Origin: Hungateiclostridiaceae bacterium UBA1305 | GTDB taxonomy: Bacteria > Bacillota > Clostridia > Acetivibrionales > DTU013 | Direction: 5' to 3' | DNA length: 43,643 nt | Assembly: GCA_002307275.1 (NCBI GenBank) | Contig: DBTX01000083.1 | Location: 2,767 to 46,409, forward strand | Shown: positions 17,726 through 25,407 of the stretch, one piece after another | Layout of the letters: the number at the start of each line of letters is the position of its first letter | Position numbering within the stretch: position 1 is the stretch's first letter | The notes under the pieces: model-generated | The model's input: only the letters and a program-made list of their open reading frames with translations | What the model was told of the DNA's origin: nothing | Databases searched by the model: none | Made by a program: the position numbers and the translations under genes

Positions 17726-17942
17726 GGAAGTGGATAGTTGATGATTCGCTATTGTTTCGGGAAACTCTTTACAAAGGGGTTGTTGGAGATGAGAAAAATG
17801 GAGCCAGGACAATAGAACAACAATAGGACAGAATGAAGAATCCTGTGTTGTCTACGGCATGTCAAAGGTTGCTTATTATATCGGAGCAGTAAAAAAGCAA
17901 GCCAGTCTTAATGAAATTCCAAACTTATTTCAACAATCTTGA
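17722..17942 (+). pseudogene. cheB: Remnant of cheB (methylesterase response regulator), internally deleted
   Basis: The gap after cheR contains both ends of a CheB protein but not its middle. From 17722 the frame reads IRKW then IVDDSLLFRETLYKGVVGD, the opening beta-strand and acidic pair of the CheB receiver, with ATA where the start codon should be; it hits a stop about 95 bases in. In a different frame, near 17811-17942, it reads TIGQNEE then SCVVYGMSKVAYYIGAVKK and ends LNEIPNLFQQS with TGA, the C-terminal end of the CheB methylesterase domain. Intact CheB is about 350 residues; some 280 or more are missing. The position, directly overlapping the cheR stop, is where cheB normally lies. 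Confidence 0.85.
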
Positions 17943-18003
17943 ATAAAAGATAAAAAAATGTTTTGATATAGGTATGTCAGGATAATAATTGGAGGGTGTG
18001 TGT

Positions 18004-18399
18004 ATGAGAATACTTATTGCTGAAGATGACATGGCGAGCAGAAAGTTTTTACAGAAATTTCTCGGGCAATATGGAGAATGCGATATAGCTGTCGACGGAT
18101 TGGAGACGATTGATTCATTTTTATATGCATTGAATGAGAAAAGATCATACGATTTGATATGTCTTGATATTATGATGCCGAAGCTTGACGGAATCAAAGC
18201 CTTAAAAATGATAAGAGAAATTGAGGTTGGAAAAAACATAGGAGACGCTGAAAAGGTAAAGGTGATCATGACTACGGCCCTGAATGATAAAAAGACAGTA
18301 ATGGCATCTTATGATGCCGGTTGTGAGGCCTATGCATGGAAGCCCATCGATGTGAAGAAATTTATTGACGTAATGAAAAATCTTGATTTGATTGAATAA
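18004..18399 (+). CDS. Single-domain response regulator
   Basis: The 131-residue protein is a stand-alone receiver. It has the acidic pair E7-D8/D9 (LIAEDDM), phospho-acceptor D55 (CLDIMMPKLDG), a threonine in MTTAL and the conserved lysine in AWKPID. The ATG at 18004 follows GGAGGG; upstream in-frame starts lack a site. It differs clearly from the CheY at the head of the cluster. It lies between two gene remnants. It may receive phosphate from CheA or from the hybrid kinase downstream. Confidence 0.92.
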   Translation: MRILIAEDDMASRKFLQKFLGQYGECDIAVDGLETIDSFLYALNEKRSYDLICLDIMMPKLDGIKALKMIREIEVGKNIGDAEKVKVIMTTALNDKKTVMASYDAGCEAYAWKPIDVKKFIDVMKNLDLIE

Positions 18400-18440
18400 G
18401 TAGGGACGATCGACTATTCCCGTTTATTTAAAAAATCTGA

Positions 18441-18650
18441 AATAAAGGTATCTGCATTACACTGGACGATTTCGGAACGGGATACTCTTTGTTTAACGAT
18501 CTTAAATCTCTGCCATTTGGGTATCTTCGCAGAATCAGATGCAGTCTGGTTCAAGGATATTATATCAGTAAGCCGTTATCTGTGAAAGATGCCGGGAAAG
18601 CTGTGAACGAGATGAATAGTGGCAAAATTCGACAGCAAATAGCGGAATAA
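18441..18650 (+). pseudogene. Remnant of an EAL-domain (c-di-GMP phosphodiesterase) gene, internally deleted
   Basis: The gap 18400-18756 hides an open stretch of 69 codons without a start. It reads KGICIT then LDDFGTGYSLFNDLKSLP, the DDFGTG motif of EAL domains. Within five residues it jumps to CSLVQGYYISKPLSV, the conserved C-terminal end of the same domain (normally QGYYFSKPL). In an intact EAL domain these motifs are about 90-100 residues apart, so the middle is deleted, and the N-terminal EAL motif itself is absent. The frame closes with TAA at 18648. No function can remain. Confidence 0.85.
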
Positions 18651-18672
18651 TACATAATGTGATAAAATTAAA

Positions 18673-18740
18673 AACTAAATTATAAAAAGAAATGGCTTGA
18701 TATTATCTCAAAACAATTTAGTTAAGGACTTTTTATAATT
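18673..18740 (+). promoter_or_regulatory. Two mutually exclusive hairpins before the hybrid kinase
   Basis: AACTAAATT (18673-18681) can pair with AATTTAGTT (18715-18723). The overlapping AATTATAAAAAG (18678-18689) can pair instead with CTTTTTATAATT (18729-18740), which ends just before the AGGGAGGA ribosome site. The two stems share bases and cannot form together. This could switch translation of the kinase, though the AT-rich composition makes chance pairing possible. Confidence 0.4.
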
Positions 18741-18756
18741 CCAGGGAGGAATATTA

Positions 18757-21700
18757 TTGAAACTGTTGCAGAATATTTCAATTAAATCAAGGCTTAGGCT
18801 GGTAATTGCACTCATTGCCTTGTTCTCAATATTATTTTGTGCTTTTTCCATTTATCAGATTAATATAGTCGGCAGTCTTGTAAAAGATCTCCGGGATAAG
18901 CCCATAGGAGTCACAGAAGCCTCCATGAAAGCTTTTATGGCCATCACCAATAGCAGGAATACGGTAAAAGGAATTATTCTTCAGGGTAAAACTGTTATTA
19001 GTGATAGTGATGAATTCCAGATAGAAGAAAATCAAAAGGTGATTTTTGATAACCTCGATCTTATCAGTACAATTGTTAAGGATGAAAAAGGTAGAACACT
19101 TGAATCGAAAGCCCGGGCCTTATATATCGAATGGCTGGATATCCGGCAGGAAGAATTTTCTCTTTTAGAGGAAGGCAGGGCGGAAGAGGCAATGAACGTA
19201 TTCAACATCCGCGGTCTGGATCAATTGATGAAAATTGAGGATGTAATACATGATCTGAATCAGTATGCAATGGATAGTGCGGATGACTTTGTCAGGAAAG
19301 CGGCGGATCTCCAGAGAGAGGGCGTAATGTTCCTGATCCTGGCGGCTTTGTCCGGTTTTGGCGCAGCAGTAATACTGGTGTTGCTGATTATCAGAAGTAT
19401 CCTATCTTCGGTCAATATGCTTAGAAATTCAATGAAAAAAGGAATGTCGGAGGGTAGGTTTATTAAAACAGAAATATATGGCAGAAATGAGATCTCACAA
19501 ATGGCGGAAAGCTTCAACGGACTGGTTGAAGTGCTTGAAAGCCGGATGTGGATTGAACATGGGAAAAATGGGCTTAATTCAGTAATAGCCGGCAACATGA
19601 CTGTAGATGAACTTTCAGAAAAAGCTCTTTCGTATATTACAAGGTATGTGGAAGGTGCAAGTGCGGTATTCTATCTCTTCGACGAGAACAGTGAGAGCTT
19701 GAAGCTGTTAAGTTCCTTTGCTTTTGTGGAAAGGAATCACTTATCCAATGAATACCGCCTGGGCGAAGGTATTGTAGGTCAGGCAGCAAAGGAAAAAAAG
19801 CCGATTTTACTAAAAACAACAACGGAAACCGATGGGTTGATTACTTCAGGAATTCTAAATGCCAAACCTGCATCTATTTATACATTTCCACTGATGTTCG
19901 CCGGTAGGCTTTATGGAGCTGTGGAGATTTTTATGTTGACACCAATGGAAAAAGTCAAGCTGAATTTTCTTGAAGAAATCGGAACAATTCTTGCAAATAC
20001 GCTTCAAAATGACATTAAGTCTCAAAAAATCAGGTATCTTCTTGATGAATCCGAAAAAGCAAAGCTTGAACTTAAAAAGCAGGCGGAGGATATGCAGGAA
20101 AGCAATGTTCAACTGGAAGAGCAGCAACAGATATTAAACCAGCAGGCAGAAGAACTGCAGCAGGCCAATATGCAAATGGAAGAACAGCAGCAGGAGCTCC
20201 AGCAAATGAATTTTCAACTGGAGGAGCAAAAAGGCGTACTTGACAGACAAAACAAAGCTCTTATTGACAGGAACAGGCAAATGGATCTCGTTAACCAGGA
20301 ACTGGATACCCGTACGGAGGAATTGGAAAGGGCGGGGAGATATAAATCGGAGCTTCTTGCGAACATGTCCCATGAGCTCAGAACTCCGTTAAATTCCATC
20401 ATACTTCTGTCGAGGCTTCTTTCGGATAACTCCGGCAGAAGTCTGAAAGAAAAAGATGTAGAAAAAGCATCGGTTATTCATAATGCCGGAGTGGAACTAC
20501 TGACACTGATTGACGATATTCTTGACCTTTCCAAGATCGAAGCCGGAAAGATGCAGGTCAATATGGTAAAGTTTGAAACCAATGGCCTTGCGGTGGAATT
20601 AATGGATATGTTCAAGAACATGGCGGAAGAAAAGGGTTTGAAGTATGGCGTAACGGACAATATTGAAGGATTCATATACAGTGACAGATTAAAAGTTACC
20701 CAGATTGTCAGGAACTTTCTATCAAATGCATTTAAGTTTACAAAGGATGGAAGCATTAAACTGATTCTGGACCGTAACGGTTCGGAAAGACTACCGCTGA
20801 GAATTGTCGTAAAGGATACAGGGATAGGGATAACTCATGATCGGCAGAAAAAAATATTCGATGCATTTTATCAGGGCAATTCATCTATAACGCGCGAATA
20901 TGGAGGAGTGGGGCTTGGTCTGTCGATCTCAAAGGAACTGGCTCTTCTGATCGGTGGCGAAATCAGCATATCAAGCGAATATGAGAAAGGTAGTGAGTTT
21001 TCACTCCTTTTGCCGGATACAGGAGACAGCACTGGAGCGGATTGTTGTTTACACGGCGAGGTGAGCAGTAATACCAATTCCATCAGCAATGAAGTGCAGA
21101 ATGAATATGTTCGTGAAATTCAATCCGAAGATGCTTCTGTACTTGTCATAACGAACAATCATGAGCTGATAGAGAAAGTAAGGGAAAATGTTCTGGGGAA
21201 AGGTTTGAAATTATTAACAGCTGAAAATGGCAAATCCGGCATAGTCAAAGCGGAGAACTGCATGCCTTCAGGAATTATCCTCGAATTGGATCTCCCCGAT
21301 ATGAGCGGTTCACGTTTACTGGCTACCCTGAAATCTTCTGAAACTACCCGCGGGATTCCTGTCTATATTGTTTCAGAGAAAGTGCGGGATGGCGATGCCA
21401 GGAGTATGTCAAGAGATGATAATTCGATAAAGCCGGAGGTGCTTGAGAAAATAAAGCTTGCGGTAAATTCTATCATAACACGCGATAACAAAGTGTTAAA
21501 ACATATACTGATACTGGAGGATAATAAAGCGCAAAGACAAGAAATGAATGAGCTCTTTGAAGATAGCGGAATAATAATAGACTATGCGTCAAGTGAAGCT
21601 GCGGCAATGGATAAGATCAACAATGAGAACTATGATGCTGTTATTGTTGATCTTATGTTGGAGAACGGAAACGGGGCCAATATATGCCGTTATATTCAGG

Positions 21701-22308
21701 AAAACAAGTCCGGAATTCCGGTAATCGTACATACTGCAAAAAATCTGGATAATGAACAGGAATTGGAAATAAGGAAATATGCCGACAGTATCATATTAAA
21801 AACGCCAAACTCATATGAACGGTTAAAGGAGGAAATGTCTGCATTCCTGAACAAACTTGGAGAAAGCGGGAAAGAGACGCGAATTACCGGAGACAAGTTA
21901 CTGGATCACCATTGCGAAGGATTAAAGGGAAGACGGATACTTGTTGCAGATGATGATGCAAAAAATATATTTGTCATGGCAGCGGCCCTTGAAAATATCG
22001 GCATGGAGGTAGGTACGGCGCACAACGGCAGGGAGGCTATTCAAAAACTTACAGCAGAAGAATTTGACATTGTGCTTATGGATATCATGATGCCTGTTAT
22101 GGATGGTTATGAGGCAATACGTATCATAAAAAACAATGAAACGCTGAAAAAGATTCCGGTCATCGCAATCACGGCTAAAGCGCTGAAAGGTGATAAGGAA
22201 AAAGCTTTGGAAGCAGGAGCTGACGACTATATATCCAAGCCTGTTGATTATGACGTCCTGATAACGATACTGAATGCATGGATCGATAATGTGGAAGCTG
22301 AAAAATGA
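18757..22308 (+). CDS. Membrane hybrid histidine kinase: HAMP-GAF-coiled coil-kinase-three receivers
   Basis: This is a 1183-residue sensor kinase. TM1 is about 13-33 and TM2 about 190-212, with a small extracellular helical region between. HAMP is about 213-266, GAF about 275-425, and a long Gln/Glu-rich coiled coil about 430-530 with repeated LEEQQQ units. HisKA has His539 in ANMSHELRTPLNS, and HATPase_c about 650-770 has GVGLGLSISKEL. Three receivers follow from about 792, 916 and 1060. Receiver 2 (D965) and receiver 3 (D1109) look functional. Receiver 1 has E843 at the phospho-site and NN in place of the acidic pair. The start is TTG at 18757 behind AGGGAGGA. It probably works with the upstream CheA pathway and the second hybrid kinase; its ligand is unknown. 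Confidence 0.93.
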   Translation: MKLLQNISIKSRLRLVIALIALFSILFCAFSIYQINIVGSLVKDLRDKPIGVTEASMKAFMAITNSRNTVKGIILQGKTVISDSDEFQIEENQKVIFDNLDLISTIVKDEKGRTLESKARALYIEWLDIRQEEFSLLEEGRAEEAMNVFNIRGLDQLMKIEDVIHDLNQYAMDSADDFVRKAADLQREGVMFLILAALSGFGAAVILVLLIIRSILSSVNMLRNSMKKGMSEGRFIKTEIYGRNEISQMAESFNGLVEVLESRMWIEHGKNGLNSVIAGNMTVDELSEKALSYITRYVEGASAVFYLFDENSESLKLLSSFAFVERNHLSNEYRLGEGIVGQAAKEKKPILLKTTTETDGLITSGILNAKPASIYTFPLMFAGRLYGAVEIFMLTPMEKVKLNFLEEIGTILANTLQNDIKSQKIRYLLDESEKAKLELKKQAEDMQESNVQLEEQQQILNQQAEELQQANMQMEEQQQELQQMNFQLEEQKGVLDRQNKALIDRNRQMDLVNQELDTRTEELERAGRYKSELLANMSHELRTPLNSIILLSRLLSDNSGRSLKEKDVEKASVIHNAGVELLTLIDDILDLSKIEAGKMQVNMVKFETNGLAVELMDMFKNMAEEKGLKYGVTDNIEGFIYSDRLKVTQIVRNFLSNAFKFTKDGSIKLILDRNGSERLPLRIVVKDTGIGITHDRQKKIFDAFYQGNSSITREYGGVGLGLSISKELALLIGGEISISSEYEKGSEFSLLLPDTGDSTGADCCLHGEVSSNTNSISNEVQNEYVREIQSEDASVLVITNNHELIEKVRENVLGKGLKLLTAENGKSGIVKAENCMPSGIILELDLPDMSGSRLLATLKSSETTRGIPVYIVSEKVRDGDARSMSRDDNSIKPEVLEKIKLAVNSIITRDNKVLKHILILEDNKAQRQEMNELFEDSGIIIDYASSEAAAMDKINNENYDAVIVDLMLENGNGANICRYIQENKSGIPVIVHTAKNLDNEQELEIRKYADSIILKTPNSYERLKEEMSAFLNKLGESGKETRITGDKLLDHHCEGLKGRRILVADDDAKNIFVMAAALENIGMEVGTAHNGREAIQKLTAEEFDIVLMDIMMPVMDGYEAIRIIKNNETLKKIPVIAITAKALKGDKEKALEAGADDYISKPVDYDVLITILNAWIDNVEAEK

Positions 22309-22321
22309 GGGGATACCGGTA

Positions 22322-23539
22322 TTGAATATTTTTTATGAGGATAGCGCGAATACCAGATTGATTTCTATCATGTCAACTCTCCATAAAAGAGAGGAAAGGG
22401 AATATCTGCAGTATTTAGTAAAAGACACCGGAGAAAGAAAAATCGAGGTTTTCATTTATGAAGCAAATATTATTCATGGTTATGCGCTAAAAATGTTATG
22501 TGAATATTGTGCTTCAATAAAAATAAAGGTACATGTTCAAAAGAAAACATTGCATTCCTATCTCTTACGGTGTGGCATCCCAAGTTTGCTTATCAGCAGG
22601 GGAAGTATCCAAAAAGAAATGAACGTACCGATAACTCAGACAATTGATGCAAAGGACAGTGCAGAACAGAAAATCGATTCTGTGACTTCTGAAATGGAAT
22701 TTACCGATGAATTAGTCGATAGGTTTACTGAAGTGGTATACAGTAAATATGGTTTTGATTTCAGGGAGTATCAAAAAAACAGTCTGAAAAGAAGGCTGCA
22801 GATTTTTATCAGGAAAGGGAGAATTCAGGACTTTCACCATATATACGAAGAGGTTTTAGAGAACAGAGAAAATTTCGAAAACCTTATGATAGACTTTCCA
22901 ATCAGAACTACGGAGTTCTTTCGGGACAGCAATGTTTTTAAAATAATACGGAACAAAATACTACCATACCTTGATTCATATCCCAGTATAAAAATATGGT
23001 GTTCAGGCTGTTCCACAGGGGAGGAACCATATTCTCTTGCTATTTTGCTGGGTGAGGCAGGCATGCTGGATAAAACGCATATATATGCAACGGATCTTAA
23101 TCCGAATGTAGTAGAGGAAGCTAGAAATGGAATGTACGGGATCGAAACAATCCAGAAGGGTTCCGAGAATTATACGAATTCGGGAGGAAAGAATCATTTT
23201 AATGATTACTTCGATATCATCGGTAAGTGCGCAAGAATAAAACATCAGTATAGGAACAGAATACTGTTTTTCCAGCATAGTCTGACCAATACGGGAATAT
23301 TGAATGAGTTTCAGTTAATCCTTTGCCGTAATGTTTTGATGTATTTTAACAATAGCCTTCAAAATAAAGTTTTAAAGCTATTCAATAATTCAATGGACCT
23401 GAGCGCTTTCCTTTTACTTGGTAAAAGTGAAGGAATTCAAAATAATGATGGCAAGGATATTTTCTTTGCATATGATCGTGAAAACAGAATTTATAGAAAG
23501 AAGGAGATTTTAACAGGGAAAGAGAACTGGCTATTATAA
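22322..23539 (+). CDS. CheR-type methyltransferase with an N-terminal STAS-like domain
   Basis: The 405-residue protein has a CheR domain in its C-terminal three quarters (about 130-395). Features are YGFDFREYQKNSLKRRL, WCSGCSTGEEPYSLAIL (SAM loop, from residue 226), ATDLNPNVVEEA and LILCRNVLMYFN. The first 95 residues are extra for CheR. Their pattern (KIEVFIYEANIIHGYALKML, then IKVHVQKKTLHSYLLRCGIP) resembles an STAS fold, but the usual DSSG phospho-serine is replaced by IHGY. The TTG at 22322 is preferred because GAGGGG precedes it and it does not overlap the kinase gene; an ATG at 22274 is possible. It shares little with the first CheR of the locus and may modify another target. Confidence 0.85.
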   Translation: MNIFYEDSANTRLISIMSTLHKREEREYLQYLVKDTGERKIEVFIYEANIIHGYALKMLCEYCASIKIKVHVQKKTLHSYLLRCGIPSLLISRGSIQKEMNVPITQTIDAKDSAEQKIDSVTSEMEFTDELVDRFTEVVYSKYGFDFREYQKNSLKRRLQIFIRKGRIQDFHHIYEEVLENRENFENLMIDFPIRTTEFFRDSNVFKIIRNKILPYLDSYPSIKIWCSGCSTGEEPYSLAILLGEAGMLDKTHIYATDLNPNVVEEARNGMYGIETIQKGSENYTNSGGKNHFNDYFDIIGKCARIKHQYRNRILFFQHSLTNTGILNEFQLILCRNVLMYFNNSLQNKVLKLFNNSMDLSAFLLLGKSEGIQNNDGKDIFFAYDRENRIYRKKEILTGKENWLL

Positions 23540-23557
23540 ATGGGTATGGAGGTAAAC

Positions 23558-25192
23558 ATGCAGGACAAAAAGTTATATAAAATTCTTATTGTAGATGATA
23601 ACACCAATAATCTCTTTACTTTAAAAACCGTGATTAACCAATACATTGACGCAGAGGTTATTGAAGCAGCTTCGGGCGAAAAAGCACTGGATATTCTTTT
23701 GGACACCCTGGTCGATATGATTATACTTGATATACAGATGGACGGAATGGATGGGTTTGAGACTGCTTCCATTATAAAGGGCAGGAAGAAGACACAGGAT
23801 ATACCCATTATTTTCCTAACGGCGGCATATGTATCGGATGAATTTCAAAGACGTGGTTTCAAACTCGGTGCGTCAGATTATCTTACAAAACCTGTGGATG
23901 ATAATCAATTAATAAATAGAATCAAAGTATACCTGAAGCTGATTGAAAAGGAAAGGATGATGAATACCGGTCTTGAAGCTCTTGTTGCCGTGCGGACCGC
24001 AGAGCTTCTTAAGGCTAAGGAAGAGGCTGAAGCTGCAAATCTGGCCAAAAGCATATTCCTGGCAAATATGAGCCATGAGATCAGAACACCTATGAATGGT
24101 GTAATCGGCATGCTGCAGCTTCTGGATATGACAGGATTGAATACCGAACAGAAGGATTATGTCGATACCATTAAGAACTCGGCCTATCAGCTTCTCAATA
24201 TAATCAATGATATTCTGGATATTTCAAGAATTGAAGCAGGCAAGGTAAAGCTTGAAACGGAACGTATCAGTATAATAGGCATTTTAAATGAAACAGCGGA
24301 TTTCTTCAGGAAAAGTATTACCGGGAAAGATATCACACTTAAACTTTCAATATCGGACAATGTGCCTGAAAATGTTTTTGGAGATGGATTGCGCCTGAAA
24401 CAGATACTGAATAATCTGATTGGAAATGCCTTAAAATTTACTACGCATGGGGAGATATCGATAAAGGCAAACATGAAAAACATGCTGATTGCCGGCGATA
24501 CGGCATTGATAGAGATTTCCGTGTCAGACACCGGCATTGGCATAGAAAAGGATAAGCTTGATATTATTTTCAGCAGCTTTACGCAGGCTGACAGCTCCAT
24601 CACAAAGAAGTATGGCGGAACAGGGCTTGGACTTGCTATTTCTCAAAAACTCGTTGGACTGATGAATGGGAAAATATCTGCAGACAGCCGCTTGGGAGAA
24701 GGAAGCATTTTTACATGTGTCATTCCTTTTATAATATGCAAAGATATGAAAGAAATGTCGCAGAAAGAATTGCAGGAGAACAGCTGGGGCGTGAAAACGC
24801 AGGCGGAAGTAAAGACTGGAATCAGAATTCTGATCATTGAAGACAACCCAATTAACAGTATTGTTCTTGAAAAATACCTTGCGATCATGGGGCATTCTGT
24901 TTCTGTGGCAAATGATGCAGAGAGTGCACTTGAGCTAGTGGGAAAGGATTATTATGATATAATCCTGATGGATGTCCAAATGCCTGATATGGATGGAATT
25001 ACACTGACTCAGATAATCAGGAGGGGAAAGGCTTTCAGAGATATTCCCATTATTGCGGTTACTGCCATGGCTATGAGCGGAGACCGGGAGAAATGCCTGG
25101 AAGCGGGTATGAATGACTATATTGCCAAACCCGTCGATCTGGAAAATCTGCATGAAATGGTTTTGAAATATACAAAGGGAGCAATGCAATAG
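23558..25192 (+). CDS. Soluble hybrid kinase: receiver-HisKA-HATPase-receiver
   Basis: This 544-residue protein has no membrane segment. An N-terminal receiver (about 5-125, D58 in IILDIQMDGMDG) is followed by a short coiled coil, HisKA with His173 (ANMSHEIRTPMNGV), HATPase_c (about 225-385, GGTGLGLAISQKLVGL) and a C-terminal receiver (about 425-540, D472 in ILMDVQMPDMDG). The ATG at 23558 is chosen because GGAGGT lies four bases before it. Being soluble and having an input receiver, it probably takes phosphate from an upstream kinase and passes it on, so it is a relay component. It is the last gene before the eut promoter. Confidence 0.93.
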   Translation: MQDKKLYKILIVDDNTNNLFTLKTVINQYIDAEVIEAASGEKALDILLDTLVDMIILDIQMDGMDGFETASIIKGRKKTQDIPIIFLTAAYVSDEFQRRGFKLGASDYLTKPVDDNQLINRIKVYLKLIEKERMMNTGLEALVAVRTAELLKAKEEAEAANLAKSIFLANMSHEIRTPMNGVIGMLQLLDMTGLNTEQKDYVDTIKNSAYQLLNIINDILDISRIEAGKVKLETERISIIGILNETADFFRKSITGKDITLKLSISDNVPENVFGDGLRLKQILNNLIGNALKFTTHGEISIKANMKNMLIAGDTALIEISVSDTGIGIEKDKLDIIFSSFTQADSSITKKYGGTGLGLAISQKLVGLMNGKISADSRLGEGSIFTCVIPFIICKDMKEMSQKELQENSWGVKTQAEVKTGIRILIIEDNPINSIVLEKYLAIMGHSVSVANDAESALELVGKDYYDIILMDVQMPDMDGITLTQIIRRGKAFRDIPIIAVTAMAMSGDREKCLEAGMNDYIAKPVDLENLHEMVLKYTKGAMQ

Positions 25193-25216
25193 GATGAATA
25201 AAACTTTTCGATTCCA

Positions 25217-25245
25217 TTGACAATTGTTATATTTGCGAATATAGT
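25217..25245 (+). promoter_or_regulatory. Promoter of the ethanolamine operon
   Basis: TTGACA (25217-25222), exactly 17 bases, then TATAGT (25240-25245). The predicted start near 25252 gives a leader of about 155 bases before eutA that contains a hairpin and a terminator. Confidence 0.75.
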
Positions 25246-25268
25246 AAAAGATAGTTAATAATTAAATG

Positions 25269-25295
25269 ATTTAGTTCCTTGTATCTGAGCTAAAT
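25269..25295 (+). promoter_or_regulatory. First leader hairpin (P1) of the eut operon
   Basis: ATTTAGTTC (25269-25277) pairs with GAGCTAAAT (25287-25295), with one G-U, around a nine-base loop CTTGTATCT. It lies between the promoter and the terminator. The loop does not show the AxxxGx hexaloop of EutV-type ANTAR targets. Confidence 0.6.
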
Positions 25296-25303
25296 GATAG
25301 GCG

Positions 25304-25357
25304 TAGGCGCTTGAGTAATGTTATGAAAATCAACATTACAGAAGGTGTCTTTTTTTA
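25304..25357 (+). terminator. Intrinsic terminator in the eut leader
   Basis: An inner stem GTAATGTT/AACATTAC (with a possible GAAA tetraloop) is flanked by an outer stem GGCGCTT/AGGTGTC that uses G-U pairs, and is followed directly by seven T residues. It would stop transcripts from the 25217 promoter and any read-through from the signalling operon. Its place before eutA, inside the leader, suggests regulated read-through. Confidence 0.75.
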
Positions 25358-25407
25358 TGGGCTTTTTATCTGAAAAAGAGGACTTATTACCAATAAGGTG
25401 AATGAAA

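Noticed and set aside
25246..25402. Possible adenosylcobalamin riboswitch or ANTAR (EutV) target before eutA.
   Set aside because: The leader is too short and lacks the B12-box, and neither hairpin loop has the A-and-G hexaloop of ANTAR sites. A regulated terminator is still proposed, but not of these types.
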